Positions 46,746-61,560 of a stretch of DNA of 61,560 nucleotides are shown one piece after another. Origin of the DNA: Gracilibacillus sp. YIM 98692. GTDB lineage: Bacteria > Bacillota > Bacilli > Bacillales > Amphibacillaceae. Below the pieces are notes generated by a model. It was not told the DNA's origin. It did no database searches and saw nothing but the letters and a program-made list of their open reading frames with translations. The stretch's first letter is position 1. Every line of letters begins with the position of its first letter. The position numbers and the translations under genes are program-made. The DNA is taken from the NCBI RefSeq assembly GCF_010993965.1, contig NZ_WIXM01000023.1:1-61560 (forward strand). Direction: 5' to 3'.

Positions 46746-48854
46746 ATGAAATGGTTAATTGTTGCGGCGATGCTTTTTAGTACCATATCGATTCAGCCGT
46801 CTGAATCAGAAGATATTTCGCTTATTGTCGAGACAGAAGATAATCCGCATGCTTTTGCGGAACAAATCGAAACATACCATCCAAGAATGGAGATTCTAGC
46901 TGTATATGACACGATTTTTGATGGTGTTGCGGTTAAAGGGGACAGACGAGCGATTGAGCAACTTAAAGAAGATAACTCGTGGAAACAAAGTTATCCGGTT
47001 CATACATACCAAGCAATAGAGGTTGAGCCAATCAACAAAAGCATTCCGTTTTTCCTTTCTAAAGAGCTCCCTTATACAGGGAAAGGGGTGAAAGTTGGGG
47101 TGATCGATACCGGGATCGATTATACACACCCTGACCTTCAACATAGTTATCAGGGAGGATATGACCTGGTGGACTTTGATGCAGATCCAATGGAAACAAC
47201 GATTGAACAAGGAATGCCCACTTCCCATGGGACACATGTAGCAGGAATTATTGCGGCAAATGGCAGCATGCAAGGTATCGCAAAGGATGCAGAATTATAC
47301 GCATACCGAGCACTTGGTCCAGGCGGATCAGGCAGTTCTGTACAAGTCATGGCAGCAATCGAACAAGCAGTCAAAGATGGAATGGATGTGATCAATTTAT
47401 CCCTAGGCAATACCATAAACGGTCCCGACTGGCCAACAAGTGTCGCGGTGAACCGTGCCACCGAACAAGGCGTAACCGTAGTCATCGCTAACGGCAATAC
47501 AGGACCAGAACCATGGACAGTAGGATCACCAGCAACGGCAAGCAGTGTCATTTCCGTCGGCGCTTCCACCCCATTACTCAAGCAGCCTTATTTGTATGAT
47601 CGTTTTAGTGAAAAGAAAGTAGAGATATTGTCACTGGTAGGATCGAGCAACTGGGCGTTTGAGGGTGATCTGAAGGTGTTGCATGAAGACAATGCACCGA
47701 AGCAGCTTCCGATGGATACCATTTTAGTGATGGATCGCGGCACCGTTCCGTTTGCACAATTAGCAATCAAAGCAGATGAAATGGGAGCAAAAGCCCTCTT
47801 AATTGCTAATAAAGAAGAGGGGGTATTTCAAGGTGCTCTAGAGGCAAACGTTGATATACCAGTAGCCGCTATTTCAAAAGAAGATGGAGAATGGCTGAAG
47901 CAAGCTGATCGTACTTATTTACAGGTAGAGCATCAGGAAATAAAGGATACGGTAACAGAATTTAGCTCCAGAGGACCTGTTACAGTAAATTGGATGATTA
48001 AACCAGAAGTAGTAGCACCTGGGGCAGCAATTATGAGCACCGTACCAGGCGGTTATCAAGCGTTAAGCGGAACAAGTATGGCGTCACCGCATGTAGCGGG
48101 GGCAGCTGCGTTGCTAAAGGAAGCACATCCCAATTGGACACCAAAGCAAATCAAGGCAGCACTAATAACGACAGCAGATCCATTTCAGCAGTTTTTGCCA
48201 AATGAACAAGGAGCGGGAAAAGTAGTGGTGGATGAAGCTTTAAAAGCAGATACACTATTATACGACTCGTTTATTCATTTTGGAAAAGTGGAGGATATCT
48301 CAGAATATAAGGAGGCGACAATAACCGTTGAGAATGTATCAGAAAAGGAAAAGCGTTATGCTTTCAAACAGCCAGAACAAAAGCAAAGCATTCGTTGGAA
48401 GCTGCCAAAGTCATTTTCGTTAGCTCCAGGTGAAAAAAGAGAGGTGACCGTTGAAGCAACCATTCGTCATCATCAAATAGAAGAACCTTTTGTACAAGGA
48501 TATTTACAATTAAATGATTTTTCACTGCCTTATCTGTTTTTAACAGAAGATACGCCATTACCAAAAGCGATGGGGTTGGAGTTTGCTTTAGAGCCTTTGG
48601 ATGATGCTTATCAATATCAATTTTACTTAACAGAGGAAGCAGAAAGTGTCACGGTAGATTTGTATGATCCATATACTTTTGCATTTCAGCAAACATTGTT
48701 GCAGTTAGAAAGTCCTGAACAAGGTGTGGTTAAAGGGAAGATTGAAAAGGATGCAGTGCATGAAAAAGGGATGTTTTTGGCAAATATTACAGTGGAGTTT
48801 GCGGACGATGTGTTTCAATATCAAACCATGTTAGAGGTGTATGGACAAAATTAG
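46746..48854 (+). CDS. Secreted subtilisin-like serine protease (Vpr-like)
   Basis: 702 residues from the ATG at 46746, which has AAAGGAAGTG upstream and opens a signal peptide ('MKWLIVAAMLFSTISI'). An I9-type propeptide (about 30-100) precedes the S8 domain. Catalytic residues: Asp in 'VGVIDTGIDYTHPD', His in 'SHGTHVAGIIAANG', Asn in 'VVIANGNTGPEPW', Ser in 'LSGTSMASPHVAGAAALL'. A PA domain is inserted between Asn and Ser, as in Vpr. The C-terminal 200 residues are beta-rich. A Vpr-like enzyme would be a cell-wall or medium protease. It is shorter than B. subtilis Vpr. An in-frame ATG at 46713 is rejected because it delays the signal peptide. Confidence 0.95.
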   Translation: MKWLIVAAMLFSTISIQPSESEDISLIVETEDNPHAFAEQIETYHPRMEILAVYDTIFDGVAVKGDRRAIEQLKEDNSWKQSYPVHTYQAIEVEPINKSIPFFLSKELPYTGKGVKVGVIDTGIDYTHPDLQHSYQGGYDLVDFDADPMETTIEQGMPTSHGTHVAGIIAANGSMQGIAKDAELYAYRALGPGGSGSSVQVMAAIEQAVKDGMDVINLSLGNTINGPDWPTSVAVNRATEQGVTVVIANGNTGPEPWTVGSPATASSVISVGASTPLLKQPYLYDRFSEKKVEILSLVGSSNWAFEGDLKVLHEDNAPKQLPMDTILVMDRGTVPFAQLAIKADEMGAKALLIANKEEGVFQGALEANVDIPVAAISKEDGEWLKQADRTYLQVEHQEIKDTVTEFSSRGPVTVNWMIKPEVVAPGAAIMSTVPGGYQALSGTSMASPHVAGAAALLKEAHPNWTPKQIKAALITTADPFQQFLPNEQGAGKVVVDEALKADTLLYDSFIHFGKVEDISEYKEATITVENVSEKEKRYAFKQPEQKQSIRWKLPKSFSLAPGEKREVTVEATIRHHQIEEPFVQGYLQLNDFSLPYLFLTEDTPLPKAMGLEFALEPLDDAYQYQFYLTEEAESVTVDLYDPYTFAFQQTLLQLESPEQGVVKGKIEKDAVHEKGMFLANITVEFADDVFQYQTMLEVYGQN

Positions 48855-49018
48855 TATAAGGTAAATTCAACCAAAAATCAATATGTTTCGTATTGCGAAA
48901 TAATTGTCACATATTGTTTGAATTTGTGAACACATCTTACAAATCCCTTGACGAGAGGATTTTGACTGGATATGTCATGTTTTGTCTGTATATTCTGGCG
49001 ATTTATGCTTTAAAATGA

Positions 49019-49047
49019 TTGACATAAAGCACCCCCTATTGTATGCT
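49019..49047 (+). promoter_or_regulatory. atp operon promoter
   Basis: Consensus TTGACA (49019-49024), 17 bases, TATGCT (49042-49047), about 105 bases before atpZ. The gap 48855-49018 has no gene. Confidence 0.8.
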
Positions 49048-49152
49048 ATTTGAGTGTGGATGATAAGGTTTACAGAGGTTTGCAGGCAAATGGGTTGGAA
49101 GCTAGCGTTGAAGTCATAAGGTAAGATTCTTTCTTACATAGGAGTGAGAAAT

Positions 49153-49374
49153 TTGTCACAACCTCCCCAGAAGAATCCCTTTCGAGGTTTAGCCATTGGA
49201 AGTACAATATTGTCACAATTGGTTGGTGGACCACTTGTTGGAATATTCTTAGGGAAATGGCTGGATCAACATCTTTCCACATCACCACTTTGTTTAGTGC
49301 TAGGACTACTTTTAGGACTAGGAGCCGGACTTTATGGAACGATTCATTTTATACGAAAACTAACGGGAGAATAG
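49153..49374 (+). CDS. atpZ: AtpZ/AtpI-family protein
   Basis: 73 residues with two membrane helices ('GSTILSQLVGGPLVGIFLG' and 'LCLVLGLLLGLGAGLYGTIH'). The small AtpZ proteins at the head of some Bacillus atp operons help ATP synthase assembly and have been linked to Mg2+ or Ca2+ movement. The start is TTG at 49153 with GGAG eight bases upstream; a GTG at 49144 overlaps that site. atpI follows after four bases. Confidence 0.88.
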   Translation: MSQPPQKNPFRGLAIGSTILSQLVGGPLVGIFLGKWLDQHLSTSPLCLVLGLLLGLGAGLYGTIHFIRKLTGE

Positions 49375-49378
49375 AAAC

Positions 49379-50496
<1,118 letters not shown>

Positions 50497-50518
50497 AATA
50501 ATTAAAATTTTGAAATAG

Positions 50519-50755
<237 letters not shown>

Positions 50756-50855
50756 CGATTAACAGTAAAACGGATAGAATGGCGAAGTTCGTCTATGACA
50801 ACTTTCGCCATTCCTTTGTAGTAAAAGCAGAATGAAATGTATGATTGATAAATAG

Positions 50856-51955
<1,100 letters not shown>

Positions 51956-51970
51956 TGATGATAGGGGTGA

Positions 51971-53485
<1,515 letters not shown>

Positions 53486-53671
53486 GAATCACTCGTTGTT
53501 TGATTTAAATAAAATACATGACTGATCAGCATTGTGTCAGTTTCATGTATGTAACAACTAATATCGGCATGATCGTCTTATTTTGGTGGCCATGTCGATA
53601 CTAGTGAAGCCTAAGCGTCCAATCCGGATGTAAAGTTTTAGTTTCTTACCTGCGAAATGAAAGGGCGGTGA

Positions 53672-54541
<870 letters not shown>

Positions 54542-54569
54542 CGAAAAAACAGATTACGATCGGTTCTAA

Positions 54570-56048
<1,479 letters not shown>

Positions 56049-56108
56049 GTGTATCATTTCGATACATGCTCGCCTCTTCTTTCTAAACCCTATTTTATTC
56101 CAGCCTAA

Positions 56109-56519
<411 letters not shown>

Positions 56520-56529
56520 GCAACTGAAA

Positions 56530-56573
56530 CAAAGGGCTGTCTACCCCATCACGGGAGAGACAGCCCTTTTTCA
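56530..56573 (+). terminator. atp operon terminator
   Basis: AAAGGGCTGTCT and AGACAGCCCTTT arms followed by TT-run. Confidence 0.9.
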
Positions 56574-56599
56574 AAATTCTAAAAATGGTTACTTGGCTG

Positions 56600-56905
56600 C
56601 CAATTCATTTTGGTGAGAGCTTAACCGACGCTGCGGGGATTGGAAGCTTCTCTTCCCCCAGGAGTCTCGCATTTTCCCGTAGCTTATATTGGTGTTCTCG
56701 TTTAGAGAGAAAGATCAAAAATACTGATAGGAATGGAACATATCATAAATCTTTCAACTCCCCAGCGGATGAAATATACGAAGACTCCTGTGGGAACAGC
56801 ACGAGCTGAAAATCCCGCAGGCAGTAGGGTTCTGCCGAGGAAGTTGAAGCCGTGCCCACGGAAAGCGAAGTATATTTCAGGAGCGTCAGTTAAGCACTCA
56901 CCATA
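56600..56905. repeat. R1 dispersed element copy
   Basis: Carries 'gctgcggggattggaagctt', 'cccaggagtctcgcattttc', 'gaagactcctgtgggaacag' and 'cgtgcccacggaaagcgaag', closing 'gtcagttaagcactc'. The following 56906-57051 is upstream sequence of the next gene. Confidence 0.8.
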
Positions 56906-57051
56906 ATACCTACAACAAAGGAAGTTAATCGAGTTTATTTGCTGTCGAATTGGTTAGGGAATTTCCCGGGAAATATCGATGGGAGTCATTTCCTATAGAA
57001 ATATGTTATGATGTAGAAGAATAGGATTATAAAGTAAAAGAGGGATAAACG

Positions 57052-57285
57052 ATGTTACAGTCACTAGCTCAAGAAGCTATTATTAGCATGATGTCACATG
57101 TTATCTTCATTATTATTACATGGCAAGTGCTGCAGTCATTAAACTTTGACGAACTATTTCGCAAAAACAAAATATTTGAAGCAAGAATATTAATAATCTT
57201 CATTACTATAGCCATAGGGACAGCCGTAAGTAATTTCTTTCTCGACTTCTTACAGTGGTCTCAACAGCTTATCTATTTATTCTAA
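57052..57285 (+). CDS. DUF1146 (YwzB-like) membrane protein
   Basis: 77 residues with two membrane helices ('MMSHVIFIIITWQVLQSL' and 'ARILIIFITIAIGTAVSNFFL'). The family is small, found between atpC and murAA in Bacillus (ywzB), and has no known function. The ATG has AAGAGGGAT upstream. Confidence 0.88.
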   Translation: MLQSLAQEAIISMMSHVIFIIITWQVLQSLNFDELFRKNKIFEARILIIFITIAIGTAVSNFFLDFLQWSQQLIYLF

Positions 57286-57362
57286 AATTGTCGAAGAAAA
57301 GCAAGTATGAATACTTCATTCCCGGCCGATACTGCTACTAAAAAGTAAAAGGGGTGCGGGGA

Positions 57363-58067
57363 ATGAAGTTTTTATTTATATTATTTACTATTTTTAGTGT
57401 GATTAATTTTATGCCGGAGGATCAGGCGATAGGGAAACAGAGCAGTTTTAACGAGATAGAGGAAATGATATACATAAGTGAAGAGAACGACTTTCGTTTA
57501 AATAAATGGCAGTTCATGATACAGGAAAGCAGAGAAGTGGATATCCAAGGTTTATTAGACTCTTTAGAGGAAAGAGGGGTTCATTTAAAGAAAGAAGTAG
57601 GGGCGGATTCGATAAAATATGTGGGAAACCGACAAAAAATGGCTGATTGGAACGAAACATTTATAATAGTGCGTGCAAAAGAATCTTCCATCTATCAATT
57701 GAAATATATCATAACAGGTAGTGAATTTGATCAATCATTACATCAAGACTACAAGGGTTATGTAGAATCTATTACGAAAGATTTATTCACAGAAAATGCA
57801 CAAAATTTCTCTTGTATCGAGTCTGTGAATAGTGGTATGATTGATATTGTTTCTTTTATTAAAAGCGTAGAACAATACTTAGATTTGAAATATATAGATA
57901 AGATAGAAGAAGAGAATTTTTATACATGGTCTGGATATACGCCTAAATGGGAAAATGTTATTCCTCTTGGAGAGTCTGATATGAATGTACAAATCGCACT
58001 TCGAGAAAAACCAGAGGATAAAACAATTCTTACAATAGGAACACCTATCCTAGTTACTGAATATTAA
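57363..58067 (+). CDS. ywmB: YwmB-like secreted protein
   Basis: 234 residues, starting at ATG 57363 with GGGGTGCGGGG upstream. A signal peptide spans about 1-20 ('MKFLFILFTIFSVINFMPED'). The rest matches by position and length the YwmB/TATA-box-like fold family of Bacillus, with no enzymatic motif. Two Cys are absent except one at 'FSCIES'. Upstream of murAA as in B. subtilis. Function unknown; an envelope role is inferred from export and neighbours. Confidence 0.85.
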   Translation: MKFLFILFTIFSVINFMPEDQAIGKQSSFNEIEEMIYISEENDFRLNKWQFMIQESREVDIQGLLDSLEERGVHLKKEVGADSIKYVGNRQKMADWNETFIIVRAKESSIYQLKYIITGSEFDQSLHQDYKGYVESITKDLFTENAQNFSCIESVNSGMIDIVSFIKSVEQYLDLKYIDKIEEENFYTWSGYTPKWENVIPLGESDMNVQIALREKPEDKTILTIGTPILVTEY

Positions 58068-58113
58068 TAATATTGAATGAATAATGAAATTGGACTGCAG
58101 AGGAGAATGAACC

Positions 58114-59418
58114 TTGGAGAAAATCATCGTCCGCGGTGGGAGGCAGCTAAATGGCACCGTTAGAGTGGAGGGTGCGAAGAATGCTGTACTGCCTGTCATT
58201 GCTGCTAGTATTATTGCAAGTGAAGGGAAAAGTGTGTTACATGACGTACCTGCGTTAGCAGATGTACAAACGATAAATCAAGTAATTAAGCATATGAATG
58301 CTGATGTCACATATGAAGGAAATGCCGTTACGATTGATGCAACCAAACCATTAAACACAGAAGCACCAATTGAACATGTGAGAATGATGCGAGCATCTGT
58401 TTTAGTATTGGGGCCGTTATTAGCTCGTTATGGCCATGCAAAGGTGGCGCTGCCTGGAGGATGTGCTATCGGATCTCGTCCGATTGATTTACATTTGAAA
58501 GGCTTTGAAGCGATGGGTGCAGATGTCCATGTTGGAAATGGGTTTGTCGAAGTTTCTACAAATGGCCGGTTAAAAGGTGCAAAAATTTATTTGGATATGC
58601 CAAGTGTCGGAGCAACTGAAAATGTGATGATGGCTGCTGCATTAGCGGAAGGCAAGACCATTATTGAAAATGCTGCCAAAGAGCCGGAAATTGTTGATTT
58701 GGCTAATTTCTTAAATAAAATGGGGGCCAATATCGTCGGTGCTGGTACGGAAACCATTAAAGTAATTGGTGTCGAAAAATTGCACGGTGTGGAGCATAAA
58801 ATTATTCCAGATCGTATTGAAGCAGGCACTTTCATGGTGGCAGCGGCAATTACTGGCGGTAATATTTTGATTCAAAATGCCGAAATCGAGCATATAAGCT
58901 CCATTATCTCGAAAATGGAAGAGATGGGTGTTCGGTTTATTGAAGAACCAGATGGTATTCGAGTGATTGGGCCGAAAAAGTTAAAGGCGACCGATATCAA
59001 AACATTACCGCATCCCGGTTTTCCAACTGACATGCAATCACAGATGATGGCATTAATGCTTCAAGCAGAAGGTGCCAGTGTGATTACAGAGACCGTATTT
59101 GAGAATCGTTTTATGCATGTGGAAGAATTCCGTCGAATGAATGCCTCTTTGAAAATTGAAGGGCGCAGTGTGATTGTTGAGGGGCCTGTAGAGCTTCAAG
59201 GAGCTGAAGTGGCTGCAACGGATTTGCGGGCTGGAGCAGCACTGATTTTAGCTGGATTAGTGGCAGATGGATATACCCGTGTGACAGAATTGAATCACAT
59301 TGATCGTGGTTATGTCGATATTACTGGGAAATTTGCAGCACTTGGAGCAGATATTGAAAGGGTAGCCGAAGAAGCAGAAGATGTTATACCAATTACGAAA
59401 CGCTTAAAAGCGCAATAA
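58114..59418 (+). CDS. murAA: UDP-GlcNAc 1-carboxyvinyltransferase MurAA
   Basis: Main MurA of Gram-positive bacteria, first committed step of peptidoglycan synthesis. Catalytic Lys in '[16 protein letters not shown]', PEP-binding Cys in '[15 protein letters not shown]', plus '[15 protein letters not shown]' and '[13 protein letters not shown]'. 434 residues. The start is TTG with AGAGGAGAATG upstream. ywmB-murAA-spoIID is the conserved order; the paralogue murAB is at 26.2 kb. Confidence 0.97.
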   Translation: MEKIIVRGGRQLNGTVRVEGAKNAVLPVIAASIIASEGKSVLHDVPALADVQTINQVIKHMNADVTYEGNAVTIDATKPLNTEAPIEHVRMMRASVLVLGPLLARYGHAKVALPGGCAIGSRPIDLHLKGFEAMGADVHVGNGFVEVSTNGRLKGAKIYLDMPSVGATENVMMAAALAEGKTIIENAAKEPEIVDLANFLNKMGANIVGAGTETIKVIGVEKLHGVEHKIIPDRIEAGTFMVAAAITGGNILIQNAEIEHISSIISKMEEMGVRFIEEPDGIRVIGPKKLKATDIKTLPHPGFPTDMQSQMMALMLQAEGASVITETVFENRFMHVEEFRRMNASLKIEGRSVIVEGPVELQGAEVAATDLRAGAALILAGLVADGYTRVTELNHIDRGYVDITGKFAALGADIERVAEEAEDVIPITKRLKAQ

Positions 59419-59436
59419 GTAGTAATATATACGATA

Positions 59437-59470
59437 TAAAAGGGATTCACAATAGTGTGAGTCCCTTTTA
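59437..59470 (+). terminator. murAA terminator
   Basis: TAAAAGGGATTCAC and GTGAGTCCCTTTTA arms with a six-base loop. Confidence 0.85.
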
Positions 59471-59574
59471 TTATAAGAGCAGGATGTATCAAATCCGTTT
59501 GTTATATACATAAAATGCTATGCAACATTAAAGTGACTTACTGCCATTCTTTCTTATGAGTAGTATGGTTTTGA

Positions 59575-59860
59575 TCTCTTAATCAGAACGAGCATTAAAC
59601 CAAGCTGCGGGAAATGCGAGACTCCTGGGGGAAGAGTAGCTTCTGAACCCCCTGTGTTGAACGGGTTTCGTGAGAGGCTTAGGTGCTGCCCTCAGAAAAG
59701 CGAGTATTTTTCCACAGCGGTGATTTAACTCATTCTTAATCATACATATTGTATATACTTCAATTAGTTTATGTCCCTTTTTTGTTCTATACGAAAATTA
59801 TGCATGTTTATGCATGTAAGAAAAATTATGAAGGGCCGAGCGGGTTTTTCTCGTTTTTTT
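59575..59860. repeat. R1 dispersed element, rearranged copy with flank
   Basis: 'agctgcgggaaatgcgagac', 'tcctgggggaagagtagctt', then 'cagcggtgatttaactcatt' and the AT-rich flank 'atgtaagaaaaattatgaag' that also precedes selA. The interval 59861-60008 is spoIID upstream sequence. Confidence 0.75.
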
Positions 59861-60008
59861 ATGATGGGGGACATTTCTTGTTGATTTGACAAAATTCTGG
59901 TTGTGCTAGACAGGCTTTCTATTAACTCGGATTTTGTCGGATAGGTTGGGTTCTATTTTTAGGGTGTTAGAATATAACTAGAGTAGAGAATGATAAAGGA
60001 GGTTAGAC

Positions 60009-61070
60009 ATGGCAGGATGGAAGAAGCAAAATACAAAACTGAAATGGAAGCTCGCGACTATAATGGTTATCACATCATTGCTAACGATTATGTTTATCGT
60101 TCCCTCCATCATTGTATTGCCTTTTAATGGACCGAGTGATGAATCACAAGCATCCATAGAATCTATTCCAGCATCCTCTCAAGAAACGACAGAAATCGAG
60201 CTTGAGTCCCCTTTTCATGTTAATGTGTTAAGAACACAGCAAAACTTAGTGGAAGAAATACCACTAGAAAACTATGTGGTCCATGTTGTCGCTTCTGAGA
60301 TGCCGGCTGATTTTGAGTTAGAAGCATTAAAAGCTCAAGCATTAGCTGCTAGAACATATATTGTTCGCTTTTTAATGCATGGTGGTACGGAAGATCTTCC
60401 AGGAGGTGCTGATGTGACCGACACAGTGCAGCATCAAGTGTATAAAAATAATGATGAACTGCGAGAAGTGTGGGGAACGGATTATCATTGGAAGATCGAT
60501 AAAGTGAAAGAAGCGGTCGCAGCTACACAAGGGGAGATTATTACGCATAATAATGACCCCATAACACCTGCTTTCTTCTCTACAAGTAATGGCTATACAG
60601 AAAACTCAGAGGATTACTGGGAAAATGAACTTCCATACCTTCGTACAGTGGCAAGTCCATGGGATGTAGAAATATCACCGAAATACTTAGATCAGCGAGT
60701 GTTTACAAAAGCACAAGTGGAAGAACAACTCGGTGTTTCGATAAGCGGACAGCAGCAGAATTTCGAAATAACGCGAACCGAAAGTAATCGGGTAGCAGAA
60801 ATCGAATTTGGAAATACCACTCTTTCAGGAAGAGAAGTTCGAGAAAAGTTAAACCTCGCATCTAATGATTTCACGATTGCGAAAAAAAATAACCATTATG
60901 TTTTTACAACGAAAGGGTATGGGCACGGTGTCGGCATGAGCCAATATGGTGCAAATGGAATGGCACAAGAAGGAAAAAATTATGCTGACATTATTAAATA
61001 TTACTATCAGGGAACAAATATACAAGCGCTCGAACAAGCGGCTCCAACTCTAGTAGCAAAATTGAATTAA
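60009..61070 (+). CDS. spoIID: Stage II sporulation protein D
   Basis: Membrane-anchored lytic transglycosylase needed for engulfment of the forespore, working with SpoIIM and SpoIIP. An N-terminal membrane helix lies at 15-37. The SpoIID domain has 'IPLENYVVHVVASEMPADFE', 'LEALKAQALAARTYIV' with the catalytic-region Glu, 'VTDTVQHQVYK' and the terminal 'GYGHGVGMSQYGANGMAQEG'. 353 residues. The ATG has AAAGGAGGTTAG upstream. spoIIQ, expected next, lies beyond the window or is displaced by the IS. Confidence 0.95.
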   Translation: MAGWKKQNTKLKWKLATIMVITSLLTIMFIVPSIIVLPFNGPSDESQASIESIPASSQETTEIELESPFHVNVLRTQQNLVEEIPLENYVVHVVASEMPADFELEALKAQALAARTYIVRFLMHGGTEDLPGGADVTDTVQHQVYKNNDELREVWGTDYHWKIDKVKEAVAATQGEIITHNNDPITPAFFSTSNGYTENSEDYWENELPYLRTVASPWDVEISPKYLDQRVFTKAQVEEQLGVSISGQQQNFEITRTESNRVAEIEFGNTTLSGREVREKLNLASNDFTIAKKNNHYVFTTKGYGHGVGMSQYGANGMAQEGKNYADIIKYYYQGTNIQALEQAAPTLVAKLN

Positions 61071-61200
61071 GGTTATGATTTCTCGTTTTCTGATAGTAGA
61101 ATATATTTTCCAGACAATTGTTTGCCTCCAAATTTACAGAGGAATATAGAGTGATTAGATGTGACTCCTCATAACGAGGAAGTTAATTCTAGTTGTATCT

Positions 61201-61232
61201 AAAAGGAGCTGGCTTCATAGTCAGCTCCTTTG
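61201..61232 (+). terminator. spoIID terminator
   Basis: AAAAGGAGCTG and CAGCTCCTTT arms with a short loop. Confidence 0.82.
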
Positions 61233-61309
61233 TCATTAAATGATTCATTGTATCTGCACCATTTTTTATTAGGTCCCTTTTCTCGCATTGTTTTTTGTTT
61301 TATTACACA

Positions 61310-61499
61310 CTTGAGCAAAACTGCGCAATTGAGCAGGAGTCTACGTATGTTGTCACCGCTGGTTAGTGTTAAGATTTATGAAGTGTTCTATTTTTCATAA
61401 ATTTTTAGATATTTTCTCACTCATAACGAGCACCACTCTAAGCTGCGGGAAAATACGAGACTCCTGTGGGAAAGGAACAGTCTGAAGACCCCGCAGGAA
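61310..61499. repeat. R1 dispersed element, cut by an IS
   Basis: Inverted relative to the 15 and 30 kb copies: 'caggagtctacgtatgttgt', 'gctgcgggaaaatacgagac', 'aaaggaacagtctgaagacc'. It stops at 'ccgcaggaa', where the IS begins; other copies go on with 'gcgtcctttgct'. Confidence 0.78.
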
Positions 61500-61560
61500 T
61501 GGAGTGACCCCCATTTATTGGACACTTTTTACGCTACTTGTTCAAACTGAGCTCGATATT
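61500..61560 (-). mobile_element. End of an IS3-family insertion sequence
   Basis: TGGAGTGACCCCCATTTATT is an IS3-type terminal sequence (TG...TGACCCC). It abuts the interrupted R1 copy and is followed on the minus strand by the end of an OrfB-like gene. The element continues beyond the window. Confidence 0.75.
61529..61560 (-). CDS. IS3-family transposase OrfB, C-terminal end (partial)
   Basis: Only the last nine codons are in view, 'YRAQFEQVA' then TAA. IS3 OrfB proteins often end with 'P(V/E)xYRxQ' and a short tail, after the DDE integrase core. The identification rests on this peptide plus the adjoining terminal repeat. Confidence 0.65.
   Translation of the reverse strand, partial: YRAQFEQVA

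Overview
The window reads as chromosome of a low-GC, endospore-forming member of the Bacillaceae, probably the Oceanobacillus/Virgibacillus group. The evidence is the conserved Bacillus gene order (rpoE-pyrG-spo0F-fbaA, murAB-rho-L31-tdk, prfA-prmC-spoIIR-ywlC-mntP-ywlE-rpiB-ywlG-glyA-upp, the atp operon, murAA-spoIID), strong Shine-Dalgarno sites with frequent GTG/TTG starts, and sigma-A and sigma-H promoters. The assignment to genus is an inference from memory, not a search.

Layout. 0.4-4.5 kb: rpoE, pyrG (with a CTP-sensing type leader), spo0F, fbaA. 4.6-26.1 kb: an accessory block of about 21.6 kb inserted where many Bacillus species have tal, between fbaA and murAB. 26.2-30.4 kb: murAB, rho, a zinc-independent L31, a thymidine kinase of the enterobacterial/phage type. 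31-33 kb: an inserted SulP transporter plus universal stress protein. 33.2-46.5 kb: prfA to mnaA core genes. 46.7-48.9 kb: a Vpr-like secreted protease. 49-56.5 kb: complete F-type ATP synthase operon with atpZ and atpI. 57-61 kb: ywzB-like, ywmB, murAA, spoIID, then the end of an IS3-family element.

The accessory block is dominated by selenium. It holds tRNA-Sec, selB, selA and selD, plus three genes that run through in-frame UGA codons, each followed by a compact hairpin of the bacterial SECIS type: selD itself (UGC-type active site), a SelW/Rdx protein (CxxU) and a thioredoxin-fold protein (UxxC). The conventional open reading frames for these three are cut short or broken at the UGA. On the minus strand selD lies in an apparent eight-gene operon: a glycosyltransferase resembling the selenosugar synthase SenB, selD, a 61-residue protein, a UDP-sugar epimerase, a PhnDEC-like ABC importer and a NodB-type deacetylase. 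An egtB-egtD pair lies 11 kb away. Together they suggest a selenometabolite route (selenosugar or selenoneine) beside the selenoprotein route. That is the candidate novel system here; it is an inference from gene families and neighbourhood.

The downstream part of the block (18-26 kb) is a decay zone: squalene-hopene/sporulenol cyclase with one amber codon, truncated OsmC and Crp/Fnr genes, and a frameshifted remnant of the NDH-like flavoprotein that often accompanies SelD. Several repeat families are scattered through the window: a large GC-rich palindromic element (R1, eight copies), a 120-bp family (R2), a short palindrome (R3), an eight-copy 52-bp tandem array and a degenerate GTGGCTCGAAA array.
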